A stretch of 64,000 bases of DNA from JAGVPT01 sp964439265 (GCA_964439265.1 CAYTOA010000006.1:1-64000); one strand, 5' to 3'; numbered from the stretch's first letter, positions 44,126 through 54,148 are shown. Program-made: numbers and translations. Notes: a model not told the origin generated them from the sequence alone.

Positions 44126-47100
44126 TTATGCTCTATGAAACTCCTGCAGGCTCTTCACTGTCATTTTACCATGCCGGATTTCTTCAATCGCTCTCACCGC
44201 AGTGGCGGCGGCCGAGAGAGTAGTGATAAAAGCTACTTTGTGCTCGATAGCAGCCCATCCGATAGAGTACTCGTCAAACCGCGACTCCTCACCAAGCGGA
44301 GTATTGATGACCAGATCGACTTCTCCGTTCTTGATATGGTCGACAATGTTCGGTCTGCCTTCTTGCACCTTGAAAACCTGTTTATTGATGATCCCATGTG
44401 AGGTGAGAAACTTCGATGTGCCTTCGGTGGAAACAATGTTAAATCCAAGCTTGATGTAATCTTGTACGATCTTCACCGTCCCATCGTTCTTGTCATTTTC
44501 GTTAACGCTCACAAAGACTGTCCCTCGCTCGGGAAGAGCGTTACCCGCACTGATCTGCGATTTTGCGATCGACGCTCCGAACGACCCCGATATGCCCATC
44601 ACCTCGCCTGTGGAACGCATTTCAGGGCCGAGAAACATTGTCACCTTCGGAAACTTTGAAAAAGGAAAAACAGCCTCTTTGACAGAAATGTGCTTCACCT
44701 TTTTGAAATCAAAGTCGAGAACGCCGAGATCTTTGAGTTTTTTCCCTACCATGACCTTCGCGGCAACTTTAGCAAGAGGAAGGCCCGTCGCCTTGCTGAC
44801 AAACGGAACTGTCCGTGAGGCACGCGGGTTGACTTCCAGGACATAGACAATGGTGTCCTTCATCGCAAACTGAACGTTCAGCAGGCCGACGACGTTCAGT
44901 GCATACGCGAGTTTCTTCGTGATTTGAATGATCTCCTCGGTTTTTTCAGCGCTGAGCATGAACGGAGGCAACACGCACGCACTGTCCCCCGAATGAATCC
45001 CCGCTTCTTCGATGTGCTCCATGACACCGCCGATCAAGACGTTGTCGCCGTCGCACACGGCATCCACATCGAATTCGAACGCGTCCTCCAGAAAATTGTC
45101 GATCAAAATCGGATGCTCGGGAGAAACGTCGACTGCTTTTTTCATGTACTCTTTGAGCGATGCCGTGTTATAGCAGATCTCCATCGCACGCCCGCCGAGG
45201 ACGTACGAGGGACGAACAAGCACGGGGAACCCGATTTCTTCCGCTACCAGAACGGCGTCCCGGATCGAAAACGCGGTCCCATATTTCGGATGCGAGATGT
45301 TGTGCTGCCGAAGCAGCGCGCCAAACCGTTTGCGATCCTCCGCCACGTCGATTCCGTCTGTCGAAGTCCCAAGAATCCGGACACCGTGCGATTCAAGTTC
45401 TTTCGCTATCTTAAGCGGCGTCTGCCCTCCAAAGCTGACGATGATCCCTTCGGGCTGTTCGAGCTCGCAAATGTTCAAGACATCCTCGACCGTCAGCGGC
45501 TCAAAATAGAGTTTGTCGGTAGTGTCGTAGTCGGTAGAGACCGTCTCAGGATTGCAGTTGATCATGATGGTCTCATACCCTTCTTCCCGCAGAGCATAAA
45601 CCCCGTGAACGCAGCAATAATCAAACTCAATACCCTGTCCGATCCTGTTCGGCCCGCCGCCCAGAATGATCACTTTCTTTTTCTCCGAACGGACAGATTC
45701 ATTCTCTTTCTCGTACGTCGAGTAATGATACGGCGTATGCGCCTCAAACTCCGCAGCGCACGTGTCGACAGTTTTATAGACAGGAACTACGCCAAGATTT
45801 TTGCGCAAGTCCCTGACGGAATCCTCAGTCGTTTTCCAAATGTGTGCGAGCTGCTTGTCGGAAAACCCGTACTGTTTCGCCTTCAGAAGAGCTTCGGCCG
45901 TTATTGTAGAGAGCTTATTCTTCATTGCATCGTGATCTGCCACCAACGTTGATAGTTCGTTTTCGGCGTCGACGATTTGCTTGATGTTGAAGAGAAACCA
46001 GGGGTCGATCTTCGTGAGTCCATGGATCTCTTCGATCGTGAACCCAAGTTGAAAGGCGTACCGGAGGAAAAAAATATTGCTCGGTTTCGGCCTCCGAAGC
46101 TGATCCTTCACTTTTCGTATCCACTCGGTCTTTGATTTTGCTGAGAGCTTCCGGTGGTCGAAAGCGTCCTTCCCGTCTGCTCCGAGTCCGGCCCGTCCGG
46201 TTTCAAGCGACCGGAGCGCTTTCTGCAGCGCCTCCTTGAATGTCCGGCCGAACGCCATCGCCTCGCCAACCGACTTCATTTGAACGCCTAGTGTTTCATC
46301 CACTCCTTTGAATTTCTCAAAATCCCAGCGGGGGATCTTCACGACGGTATAATCGATCGTCGGCTCAAACGATGCCGGCGTTAATTTTGTGATATCGTTT
46401 GGAATTTCGTCCAGCGAATAGCCGACCGCGAGTTTGGCCGCGATCTTTGCTATCGGAAAGCCTGTCGCTTTGGACGCCAGAGCCGAACTCCGCGACACGC
46501 GCGGATTCATCTCGATGATGTACATTTTCCCATCTGCGGGGTTGATCGCGAACTGGACGTTCGATCCCCCGGTATCCACCCCGATGGCCCTCATGACGGT
46601 GATCGCCGCATCCCGCATATACTGGTATTCCTTGTCCGTCAGCGTTTGCGCCGGCGCGACGGTAATTGAATCTCCGGTATGCACCCCCATCGGATCAAAA
46701 TTCTCAATCGAACAAATGATCACGACATTGTCTTTCGAGTCGCGCATGACCTCCAGTTCATATTCCTTCCACCCGATCACCGACTCCTCGATGAGCACTT
46801 CATGAATAGGGCTGTTCGTGATGCCGTGCTCGACGATGGAACGGAACTCTTCAATATTGTATGCGATCCCTCCCCCGGTCCCGCCGAGAGTAAATGAGGG
46901 GCGAATAATGATCGGGAAGCCGATTCCGTCGACAATTTTCAGCGCTTCTTCATAGCTGTAAACAAACCCGCCGCGGGGCATATGAAGGCCGGCGGCGCGC
47001 ATTGTCTTCTGAAAAAGCTGGCGGTCCTCCGCCTTTTTTATCGCTTCCAATTTCGCCCCTATCAATTCAACGCCATATTTTTCAAGGATTCCGCGTTCGG

Positions 47101-47407
47101 CCAGGGCGACAGCAGTATTGAGTGCGGTCTGCCCCCCCATCGTCGGAAGTATTGCGTCCGGCCTTTCCTTTTCGATGATCATCTCGACGAATTCCGGAGT
47201 GATCGGCTCGACGTACGTGGCATCGGCGAGGTCCGGGTCGGTCATGATGGTCGCCGGATTGCTGTTGATGAGGATGACGCGGTAGCCCTCTTCGCGGAGG
47301 ACCTTGCATGCCTGGGTTCCGGAATAGTCAAACTCGCACGCCTGGCCGATCACGATCGGTCCGCTCCCGATGATGAGAATCGATTTGATGTCTGTTCGTT
47401 TTGGCAT
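44126..47407 (-). CDS. carB: Carbamoyl-phosphate synthase large subunit
   Basis: 1093 residues from ATG 47407, chosen because MPKRTDIKSILIIGSGPIVI is the E. coli-like N terminus; an in-frame ATG at 47470 lies on the far side of a terminator hairpin and is rejected. Two homologous ATP-grasp halves: first carboxyphosphate domain with GGTGGGIAYNIEEF and EMNPRVSRSSALASKATG, the oligomerisation region (about 410-560), second carbamate domain from about 560 (KKVIILGGGPNRIGQGIEFD) with EVNPRASRTVPFVSKATG, and a C-terminal MGS-like allosteric domain (TVFVSVNENDKND). It makes carbamoyl phosphate for arginine and pyrimidines; carA is not in the window. Confidence 0.98.
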   Translation of the reverse strand: MPKRTDIKSILIIGSGPIVIGQACEFDYSGTQACKVLREEGYRVILINSNPATIMTDPDLADATYVEPITPEFVEMIIEKERPDAILPTMGGQTALNTAVALAERGILEKYGVELIGAKLEAIKKAEDRQLFQKTMRAAGLHMPRGGFVYSYEEALKIVDGIGFPIIIRPSFTLGGTGGGIAYNIEEFRSIVEHGITNSPIHEVLIEESVIGWKEYELEVMRDSKDNVVIICSIENFDPMGVHTGDSITVAPAQTLTDKEYQYMRDAAITVMRAIGVDTGGSNVQFAINPADGKMYIIEMNPRVSRSSALASKATGFPIAKIAAKLAVGYSLDEIPNDITKLTPASFEPTIDYTVVKIPRWDFEKFKGVDETLGVQMKSVGEAMAFGRTFKEALQKALRSLETGRAGLGADGKDAFDHRKLSAKSKTEWIRKVKDQLRRPKPSNIFFLRYAFQLGFTIEEIHGLTKIDPWFLFNIKQIVDAENELSTLVADHDAMKNKLSTITAEALLKAKQYGFSDKQLAHIWKTTEDSVRDLRKNLGVVPVYKTVDTCAAEFEAHTPYHYSTYEKENESVRSEKKKVIILGGGPNRIGQGIEFDYCCVHGVYALREEGYETIMINCNPETVSTDYDTTDKLYFEPLTVEDVLNICELEQPEGIIVSFGGQTPLKIAKELESHGVRILGTSTDGIDVAEDRKRFGALLRQHNISHPKYGTAFSIRDAVLVAEEIGFPVLVRPSYVLGGRAMEICYNTASLKEYMKKAVDVSPEHPILIDNFLEDAFEFDVDAVCDGDNVLIGGVMEHIEEAGIHSGDSACVLPPFMLSAEKTEEIIQITKKLAYALNVVGLLNVQFAMKDTIVYVLEVNPRASRTVPFVSKATGLPLAKVAAKVMVGKKLKDLGVLDFDFKKVKHISVKEAVFPFSKFPKVTMFLGPEMRSTGEVMGISGSFGASIAKSQISAGNALPERGTVFVSVNENDKNDGTVKIVQDYIKLGFNIVSTEGTSKFLTSHGIINKQVFKVQEGRPNIVDHIKNGEVDLVINTPLGEESRFDEYSIGWAAIEHKVAFITTLSAAATAVRAIEEIRHGKMTVKSLQEFHRA

Positions 47408-47435
47408 TGGGAAAAGCAGGATTGTTTTAGGTACA

Positions 47436-47467
47436 CAAAAACCTGACGGCCGAAAGCGCGTCAGGTT
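47436..47467 (-). terminator. Terminator between cstA and carB
   Basis: AACCTGACG (47440-47448) and CGTCAGGTT (47459-47467) form a 9-bp stem with a 10-base loop; on the minus strand the stem runs into TTTTTGTG. It should end the cstA transcript. Because it also stands 33 bases before carB, an attenuator role for carB is possible but nothing else supports it. Confidence 0.8.
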
Positions 47468-47634
47468 CATTTCACCGCGTCATATTATACAAAATATTTT
47501 GGAGGATTACAATTTACATTTGCCGGATGATCGAAGAAAAACAATATGTGAGTTCTGAAAAAGACCTAGCTTATGAAACATCGTTTTCTTCACGAGCATT
47601 ACGCGATGACAGGACAATGCCTTTGTCCGGCGTA

Positions 47635-49643
47635 TCAGCAGCACCCGAATTCGGGCGGGTCGTTCTTTCCGTTCGGAGCATAGACGAGATGCCCTCNNNN
47701 NNNNNNNNNNNNNNNNNNNNNNNNNNNNNNNNNNNNNNNNNNNNNNNNNNNNNNNNNNNNNNNNNNNNNNNNNNNNNNNNNNNNNNNNNNNNNNNNCACC
47801 CGAATTCGGGCGGGTCGTTCTTTCCGTTCGGAGCATAGACGAGATGCCCTCCGGTAAAGTACTCCTTCTTCACGAGTATACGATACCAGCGTTTCGCTGA
47901 ATCGATGAGGATGATGGCGGCGCAAAGCATAATGATTACCGTGAGGAGAGAGTTCAGGTATCCTTGAAACCGTGTCGCGGGATTTTCAGTCATCGGCAGA
48001 AAATTATCGGTGATATTCAACAAACCGGCCGAGAAGGTCGTAATGGAAACGAACGCAAGGGGCAGCATCGCCACCCATACATATTTTTGTTTTCCCGAGT
48101 TGATGATCGCCGTCGCCGCAACACACAACGCCACACTTGCCAGCAGTTGGTTCGCAACGCCGAACATAGGCCATATGCTGCTGATGCTCCCCGTGTGGAT
48201 GAAATATGCCCAGGAACAAACGATGAATCCCGTGGAGAGGAGCGTTCCCGGCATCCAGTCCGTTCTTTCGAACGGCTTGTAAAACTTTCCGACAAATTCC
48301 TGAACGAGAAACCTGCCGACACGCGTTCCGGCATCAATCGTCGTCAATATGAACAATGCTTCGAACATGATGGCAAAATGATACCAGTACGACATCAGTC
48401 CTTTCATTCCGGGAAGTGCGGTGAAGATCTGCGCAAATCCTACGGCGAGCGACACGGCCCCGCCCGGGCGCCCCGCGATCGTTTCGCCAACTTCGCGGGA
48501 AAGCTCGGTAAGATTCACCGTGGGAATTCCTAGCGCGGCAAATTTTTGAGCAGGAACATTTATCGCAAAGTAATCACCCGGGAACAACGAACTGGCGGCA
48601 ACCAATGCGATGATCCCTACCAACCCTTCCATCAGCATCGCACCGTATCCGATCATTCGGGCATCGGTTTCCTTGTCGAGCATTTTCGGAGTCGTTCCCG
48701 ATGAAACAAGCGCATGGAAACCGGAGATCGCTCCGCATGCAATTGTGACAAAGACGAACGGAAAGATCTTCCCCGGAATGATCGGCCCTCCGCCGTGGAT
48801 AAACTCGGTTACCATCGGCATCTTCAACTCCGGCATGACGACAAAAACGCCGATCACGAGGGCAGCGATAGTACCAATCTTCATGTATGAACTCAAATAA
48901 TCGCGCGGCGCAAGGAGCAGCCACACCGGAAGAATCGAGGCGACAAATCCGTACGCGGCCATCAGGTTAATGATCCCTGCCCTCGAGAATGTAAAATACG
49001 GCTCGAGCCATGATCCCGGGATGTAGCTCCCGACAAACACCGACATAAGAACTCCCACGACACCGATAACGCTCGCTTCGGCGATCCTTCCTTTTCTGAT
49101 CCTGTACATATAGAGTCCGACAAACAACGCGAGAGGGATCGTCATTGCTATCGTAAACGTTCCCCATGCGCTGTCGTGCAGGGCGTTCGCAACGGCAAGT
49201 CCGAGTCCCGCAAGAGCGATGATCACGATGAAGAGAATGGCGATCGACGCGATAACGCCGGAGAGCGGGCTCACCTCATGCCGCGCGATTTCCGCAAGAG
49301 ACTTTCCGTTCCTGCGGATTGAGAGCCCGAGAATAAGAAAGTCGTGCACCGCGCCCCCGAGAACAACGCCGATCAACAGCCACAAGAATCCGGGGAGGAA
49401 TCCGAATTGGGCTGCAAGCACCGGACCGATCAGCGGACCGGCGCCGGAGATGGCCGCAAAATGATGGCCGAACAACACCCATTTGTTCGTCGGGATGTAA
49501 TTGCTGCCATCGTTAAACGTGTGAGCGGGCGTTGTCCGGCTGTCGTTCAGCGCAATGACTTTTGCAGCGATGAATGCACTGTAATAGCGGTACATGATCG
49601 CCATAACGCACATGGCACCGAGCAAATACGGAACAGCATTCAT
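47635..49643 (-). CDS. cstA: Carbon starvation protein CstA family transporter (interrupted only by a false gap)
   Basis: About sixteen membrane helices. Family features: NDGSNYIPTNKWVLFGHHFA, AISGAGPLIGPVLAAQFG, GGAVHDFLILGLSIRRNGKS, SGTTPKMLDKETDARMIGYG, IDAGTRVGRFLVQEF. CstA proteins import peptides or pyruvate under carbon limitation. The 100-N gap near the 3' end is flanked by identical 55-base sequences (47642-47696 and 47797-47851). Collapsing them removes 155 bases and gives a frame divisible by three, 617 residues, ending KNDPPEFGCC with a stop at 47635. Reading through the Ns instead produces a meaningless tail. Confidence 0.93.
47642..47851. other. Spurious scaffold gap flanked by 55-base duplicate
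   Basis: Bases 47642-47696 and 47797-47851 are identical (beginning CACCCGAATTCGGGCGGGTC). The 100 Ns between them therefore join two contigs that actually overlap. 55 is a common assembler k-mer length, which suggests an unmerged k-overlap. Confidence 0.93.
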
Positions 49644-49686
49644 GCAATTGACTCAGGTTGTTGGGCGGATACTATGACATTATTTT

Positions 49687-49760
49687 CGATTGACGATTTG
49701 CAGTTTCCGATCTATTTCCTGACGGCAACCATTCAATCGTAAATTGCAGATCGACAATCG
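49687..49760. repeat. Imperfect inverted word-repeat upstream of cstA
   Basis: CGATTGACGATTTGCAG (49687-49703) mirrors TTGCAGATCGACAATCG (49744-49760) with two or three mismatches; the words CGATT, ACGAT and TTGCAG recur inside. Together with flanking bases it fills the 123-base cstA-yraN spacer. Confidence 0.55.
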
Positions 49761-49766
49761 TAACTC

Positions 49767-50117
49767 TCAAAAAGCATTCCTGTAATGCACGAATTTCTTG
49801 GTTCCGTTCTCGCTGCTTATCGTGATAACATCAAATCGGCAGGAAATATTCGTCAGCTTTTTTTCTTGAACGTATCCTTCGGCGGTCCTTCGAATCAGTT
49901 CCTGCTTCGCCGGCGTCATGGCTTCCTCCGGCGAACCGAACCGGGTACTCCGGCGCATCTTCACTTCAACAAAAACGAGAACGTCCCCGTCTTTCGCGAC
50001 AACATCGATCTCACCATGATTGAAAACATAATTCCGGTCAAGGATGGCAAACCCCTGCCGCCGTAAGAATGAAACGGCATCCCATTCACCGTGATTCCCG
50101 ATCGATCGTGCGAACAT
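49767..50117 (-). CDS. YraN family protein (UPF0102, endonuclease-like fold)
   Basis: 116 residues, the usual length. GEWDAVSFLRRQGFAILDRNY, then the nuclease-like core GEIDVVAKDGDVLVFVEVK (E/D...D...ExK, restriction-endonuclease fold), and PAKQELIRRTAEGYVQE. Function is unproven across the family; a DNA-processing role is suspected. It commonly sits beside rnhB, and here only one gene lies between them. Confidence 0.92.
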   Translation of the reverse strand: MFARSIGNHGEWDAVSFLRRQGFAILDRNYVFNHGEIDVVAKDGDVLVFVEVKMRRSTRFGSPEEAMTPAKQELIRRTAEGYVQEKKLTNISCRFDVITISSENGTKKFVHYRNAF

Positions 50118-50126
50118 TTTCCCCCG

Positions 50127-50813
50127 TCAGAACAACTTCAGTGCCTTCAGCAACAAAAAAAGAAACAGCACGAAAAAAATCAAAACAAAAAGGGACGATT
50201 TCTTTGAGGCATTTAATCCGAGCTTTGAAGAAAGGGTTGTTGCACGCTGAAGGTCATCTTCGCTCAATCGTTTCAACGATGCTTCAAGGTTCGCAGTCAC
50301 GGACTCCCATGCGACCGATAAGAGATCTTTTTCATCGGTTGAAGAGGAAAATTTCTTCCTTCCAATATTTTCAAACTTCAGGGGGAGCAGCAGGCGTACT
50401 CGCACATAAACGTCACGCGTGATGTAAATCTTGGATGGGGGGACGAGCGATAGGAGTTCTTTCGCCATATCGACCCCGGTGCCCTTGCATTCTCCTTCCG
50501 AAAGATACAATTCACCGAAATGAATTCCCATGCATGCGTTAAGAAATTTGCCATCGGCGTTCATTGCATCGTACTTCGCCATACGTTCCTGCATATCGAT
50601 GGCGCAGTTGACCGCCTCAGCGGCATCTTCGAACTCGGCAATCATGAGGCCGTCCGAAGCGGCGACAACCGCGCCCCGATGTTCCGGAACACGCGCCGCC
50701 ATTACCTCGGCATAATGATTGAGCGAGTTTGCTGGGAGTGATTCCTGGTGTTCAGGATGTGAGCACAAGATCGCCGACAGGTGCCGACCAGAAGCTGCAG
50801 CAGGAATGTTCAT
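50127..50813 (-). CDS. Degenerate class III cyclase-like domain with tail anchor
   Basis: 228 residues. Residues about 10-150 follow the adenylate/guanylate cyclase homology domain: HRGAVVAASDGLMIAEFEDA (matches the GDG...F turn), AEAVNCAIDMQERMAKYDA, ACMGIHFGELYLSEGECKGT (matches the riGiH-Ge...G stretch), and GVDMAKELLSLVPPSKIYIT. The first metal motif (FxDI) is replaced by LSAILCSHPEH and the second Asp context is altered, so catalysis is unlikely. A charged helical region follows, then a C-terminal helix (about 206-228, SLFVLIFFVLFLFLLLKAL) that would anchor it in the inner membrane with the domain in the cytoplasm. Its ATG overlaps the rnhB stop (ATGA, 50810-50813). Confidence 0.7.
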   Translation of the reverse strand: MNIPAAASGRHLSAILCSHPEHQESLPANSLNHYAEVMAARVPEHRGAVVAASDGLMIAEFEDAAEAVNCAIDMQERMAKYDAMNADGKFLNACMGIHFGELYLSEGECKGTGVDMAKELLSLVPPSKIYITRDVYVRVRLLLPLKFENIGRKKFSSSTDEKDLLSVAWESVTANLEASLKRLSEDDLQRATTLSSKLGLNASKKSSLFVLIFFVLFLFLLLKALKLF

Positions 50814-51478
50814 GCGACTACCGTAATGCCGGTGGAATCTACGCTTGGAATATGAAATGTCTTTCGATGAATTTCGGAAAGCCCATACTGGTGTATCGCT
50901 GCGATATGTTCGCGGGTTCCATACCCTTTGTGTTTTGCAAAACCGTAGTGCGGAAATGCTATGTCGTATTCTCTCATAAGCGAGTCCCGGGTTACCTTCG
51001 CGATGATCGAAGCTGCTGCGATTGAGTGCGACAATGCGTCGCCTTTGATGATATTGTGGACCGGTAGCGTTTCATGGTGGAAGAAATTTCCATCCACGAG
51101 AAGCTGATCGGGTTGAACATTCAGTTCTGCGATCGCTTTATGCATCGCGAGCATCGACGCCTGGAGAATGTTGATCCGGTCGATGACATCGTGTCCCACC
51201 CTGCCGACACCGAATGCGACCGCCTCGCGACAGATGACGTGGTAAAGTTCTTCGCGCCTGTCTTCTGACAGCTTTTTAGAATCGTCGACAAAAGGAATAC
51301 GGACGTCGGGTTTGAAAATGACGGCAGCGGCAATAACCGGACCCGCCAACGGACCTCTTCCCGCTTCATCGACTCCGGCAACGCAGAGAATATTCCTTTT
51401 CCAATATTCCCGCTCATATCGGAGCAGGTCTTTTGGTTCCCGTGTCCGACGCGTGTGAACTTGTTCGATTTGTATCAT
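50810..51478 (-). CDS. rnhB: Ribonuclease HII
   Basis: 222 residues. CVAGVDEAGRGPLAGPVIAA holds the catalytic Asp-Glu and the GRG motif; FVDDSKKLSEDRREELYHVI; PDQLLVDGNFF; GDALSHSIAAASIIAKVTRD (third acidic position and the S-AAS-AKV motif); DIAFPHYGFAKHKGYGTREH. Removes ribonucleotides and RNA primers from DNA. Normal length, with a slightly extended basic N terminus (HTRRTREPKDLLRYERE). Confidence 0.96.
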   Translation of the reverse strand: MIQIEQVHTRRTREPKDLLRYEREYWKRNILCVAGVDEAGRGPLAGPVIAAAVIFKPDVRIPFVDDSKKLSEDRREELYHVICREAVAFGVGRVGHDVIDRINILQASMLAMHKAIAELNVQPDQLLVDGNFFHHETLPVHNIIKGDALSHSIAAASIIAKVTRDSLMREYDIAFPHYGFAKHKGYGTREHIAAIHQYGLSEIHRKTFHIPSVDSTGITVVA

Positions 51479-51514
51479 CTGAAGGTATTCTATTCTCCCG
51501 CGCGTACTTTATTC

Positions 51515-52345
51515 TCAACTGAGATAGATCGCGATCAGACCGATCAGCATATCGTATTTGAGAATGACGCTGAGTTTATTAAGGTTTTTCGGACTAGAAT
51601 TTTTCCACATCGACAGGAGCACAAATGCAACGACACAATCAACGCCGACGAAGACGATAACGAAATAGAGAACTCCGTATTGATGGTCGGCGAACGGAAC
51701 TATCGTCGACCCGACAACGGCGAGGAGAAACAATGTCGCGACAACCAAAGCCGGCCTCATTCCAAACTTTACCGGAAATGTCGATGCGTGATGGAGTGCG
51801 TCCCCTTCGACATCCTCCATGTCTTTTATCAGTTCGCGCCCGATATTGATGAGCAACGCGAAGATTGCGGGGATGATCGCCCGATCAATATTTCCAACCG
51901 CGGCTCCGCCGTAAATGAACGCCAAGCCGGTCAGCAGCCCGACGGTCACATTTCCAAAAAGGGGCGTGCTCTTTAGTCTGTAGCTGTAGAAGAAAATGAG
52001 AACCACGGCTCCGGCTGCGATCACCTGCGCTACCGAATGTAAAAAAAGATTCAATAATAAACCAACAGAGGTAAGAAGTGCGTAGAAAACTGCCGCAGAA
52101 CGCAGCGTCACAGCGCCTCTTGGCAGAGGCCGTTCGGGCTTGTTGATGCGGTCGATCCCCACGTCAAAAATATCGTTGATGACCATCCCGCCGCCGCCGA
52201 TCAGCCCTGCGGCGAGCGATGCCAAAATCATCGCAGGGGTATGCCCTGCATCCCCGCCGGCGAGCAAGCACGAGACAAAGACCGACATGACCGTGATAAC
52301 AAAATTCGACGGGCGGAGGAGTTCTATGTAACGCTCTATAAACAA
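51515..52345 (-). CDS. UbiA prenyltransferase, archaeal DGGGP-synthase-like
   Basis: 276 residues, eight to nine helices, starting at TTG 52345. First Asp-rich motif NDIFDVGIDRINKPERPLPR and second motif DMEDVEGDALHH. RLKSTPLFGNVTVGLLTGLAF, FIYGGAA and INIGRELIKDMEDVEGD are closer to archaeal digeranylgeranylglyceryl phosphate synthase than to UbiA, MenA or COX10 proteins as I remember them. That enzyme adds the second isoprenoid ether chain in archaeal-type lipids; some FCB bacteria are known to carry it. The prenyl donor and acceptor here are inferred. A geranylgeranyl-reductase homologue lies at 62981 on the same strand. Confidence 0.88.
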   Translation of the reverse strand: MFIERYIELLRPSNFVITVMSVFVSCLLAGGDAGHTPAMILASLAAGLIGGGGMVINDIFDVGIDRINKPERPLPRGAVTLRSAAVFYALLTSVGLLLNLFLHSVAQVIAAGAVVLIFFYSYRLKSTPLFGNVTVGLLTGLAFIYGGAAVGNIDRAIIPAIFALLINIGRELIKDMEDVEGDALHHASTFPVKFGMRPALVVATLFLLAVVGSTIVPFADHQYGVLYFVIVFVGVDCVVAFVLLSMWKNSSPKNLNKLSVILKYDMLIGLIAIYLS

Positions 52346-52366
52346 TGAAAAGTCATATGCTGTTGG

Positions 52367-54148
52367 TTAAAAATCATTTGCGATGCCGAAATGAATTTTC
52401 GCAGTGCTGAACGTATCTCCCTCTCCCAGAGCAAGGCTGACCTGGAGAATGCCCAGCGATGTATCGAGACGAGTACCCACGCCGTAACCGTACAGAAATT
52501 TTTCTTGCGATGGAAGCGCATGAAGAACATCAGGAGGCTTTGAAAAGTACCCGGCGTCCACAAAGCCGAAGACGCTCGAAAGTCTGCCGGTCAAAAAGCG
52601 GTATTCAAAATTTGACCAAAGCACTTGCGACCCATAGAATTGGTTCTCACGATATCCCCGCACGGTGTTCGTCCCGCCGATCTGAAAAAGATCACTCTGC
52701 TCCAACTCGCTGGAAGTGATCTTCCTTCCGTGAAATCCGGCGAGCAGGACCTGCCTTGTGAAGAGCGGGTGATAATATTCCATGTCCATCGATAACTGCT
52801 CAACAAGAAAGCTTTGATTCGGCGCAAGCGAAAGATACTGCTGCGGGCCCGTGATGTTCTTCGTACCGCGGCTGTATGCCGTCGCATAACTGATTCCCGA
52901 TGTCGGGTTCCGAACGTCGTTGCGCGTGTCGTAATGGATCTCGCCTCCATATGATAGAAGGCTGCTCTCAAACACAGTAAAATAACTCAAATTTGCCGAG
53001 GGAACAACAGACTCCTGGCTGAGCGTCGCAGAAATTGAAAGTTCGGTCGTGATGTTAATGTCTGCCCGAAAGTCGAATCTGGTCTTAATATACGACGAAT
53101 CCTGTTTCCGCTGGAGAATTCCAATCCCTGCGTTTACCGGCAGTCCTGCGACCCATGGCTCGTTGTAGGTTGCTTCGAGTTCCTGAGTCGATTGGGTTTC
53201 CCGCTGCCAACGTATTACGGCCTTCCGATCCGTCCCGAATAAATTCTTCATAGATACGAACACATATCCGGTGAAATACCCGCTCCCTTCTCCCGGCAGG
53301 GGGGGGACGTAGCCAACGATGCCGTCGAAATTATTTGTATTGCCTTCCTGAACGGCAATCGATAATCCTCCGCTGACAGTGTCTGACAATCCTGGGTCGC
53401 GAGAAAGATATAATTGCGGAGCTTCGACGGAAGAAAATATTCCGAGCCGTTCAAGCCTTCGCCGTATGCCGTCGACCTTCTCCTGATTATAGATTTCAAA
53501 AGGCTGAAGATACGCTTCCCGAGTGATGACATTGCCCCGCGTCGACGCATTACCGCGGATTTTCAGTTCGGTTAGGTACACGCGCGGACCTTCCGTGACC
53601 GTGAGATCAAATGTTAGCTTCGAAGCATCAAGAGAATCCACCTCAAGAGAATCGATACGCACTTTCGCCAACGGATACCCCTCGTTCTCGTAACGGGTGA
53701 GGAGGTCGTCAATATCCTTTTCGATGACCGACTGGCGAAGGAGAGCTCCGGGCGCAGTTTCAAATTGTCTTCGGACGTCGCCGGGCGGAAACGCCGTTAC
53801 CCCCGAGATCCCGATACGCGCGATAAGGGATTGATTTCCTTCATACAAGAAAAAATCCAGCCCGACGGCGGCACTGTCGGCGGAAAAAATTCGTTGAACG
53901 GAATCCACCCGCGCGAAGTAGAACCCTTCATCCCGATAATGATCCATCAGCGATTGAACGGACGCATGAATCCCGTCCGGAGAATACGCTCCTCCCCGTG
54001 AAATCGGGATGAATTGAAGCAACTCCCGCTGAGAGAAATAACGATTGCCGTGAAATTCGAGCGAAGTGAATTTTGCTTGAGAGAAAAGAGCGTAAGGGAG
54101 GAGGCCCATCACAATACAATATCCGGGCAGGCGTCGACGGCACATCAT
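52367..54148 (-). CDS. Omp85 family outer-membrane protein, TamA-like (three POTRA domains)
   Basis: About 593 residues from ATG 54148/54145, placed after the preceding stop; the open frame runs further upstream but into the GWxTD gene. Signal segment PGYCIVMGLLPYALFSQ. Three POTRA domains: AKFTSLEFHGNRYFSQRELL..., NQSLIARIGISGVTAFP..., VYLTELKIRGNASTRGNVIT.... Then a 16-strand-type barrel with the loop-6 motif TNTVRGYRENQF and a final GFVDAGYF. Three POTRAs plus a barrel in under 600 residues fits TamA better than BamA (five POTRAs). It assembles or translocates outer-membrane proteins. Between GWxTD and ubiA in a compact gene run. Confidence 0.88.
   Translation of the reverse strand: MMCRRRLPGYCIVMGLLPYALFSQAKFTSLEFHGNRYFSQRELLQFIPISRGGAYSPDGIHASVQSLMDHYRDEGFYFARVDSVQRIFSADSAAVGLDFFLYEGNQSLIARIGISGVTAFPPGDVRRQFETAPGALLRQSVIEKDIDDLLTRYENEGYPLAKVRIDSLEVDSLDASKLTFDLTVTEGPRVYLTELKIRGNASTRGNVITREAYLQPFEIYNQEKVDGIRRRLERLGIFSSVEAPQLYLSRDPGLSDTVSGGLSIAVQEGNTNNFDGIVGYVPPLPGEGSGYFTGYVFVSMKNLFGTDRKAVIRWQRETQSTQELEATYNEPWVAGLPVNAGIGILQRKQDSSYIKTRFDFRADINITTELSISATLSQESVVPSANLSYFTVFESSLLSYGGEIHYDTRNDVRNPTSGISYATAYSRGTKNITGPQQYLSLAPNQSFLVEQLSMDMEYYHPLFTRQVLLAGFHGRKITSSELEQSDLFQIGGTNTVRGYRENQFYGSQVLWSNFEYRFLTGRLSSVFGFVDAGYFSKPPDVLHALPSQEKFLYGYGVGTRLDTSLGILQVSLALGEGDTFSTAKIHFGIANDF

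Noticed and set aside
44924..45952. 342-codon plus-strand frame inside carB
   Set aside because: Antisense shadow: carB is full length and conserved across this stretch, and the opposite frame has no family motif.
47571..47700. Extra C-terminal tail of CstA read through the Ns
   Set aside because: Produced by the false gap; the merged sequence stops at 47635 after FGCC.
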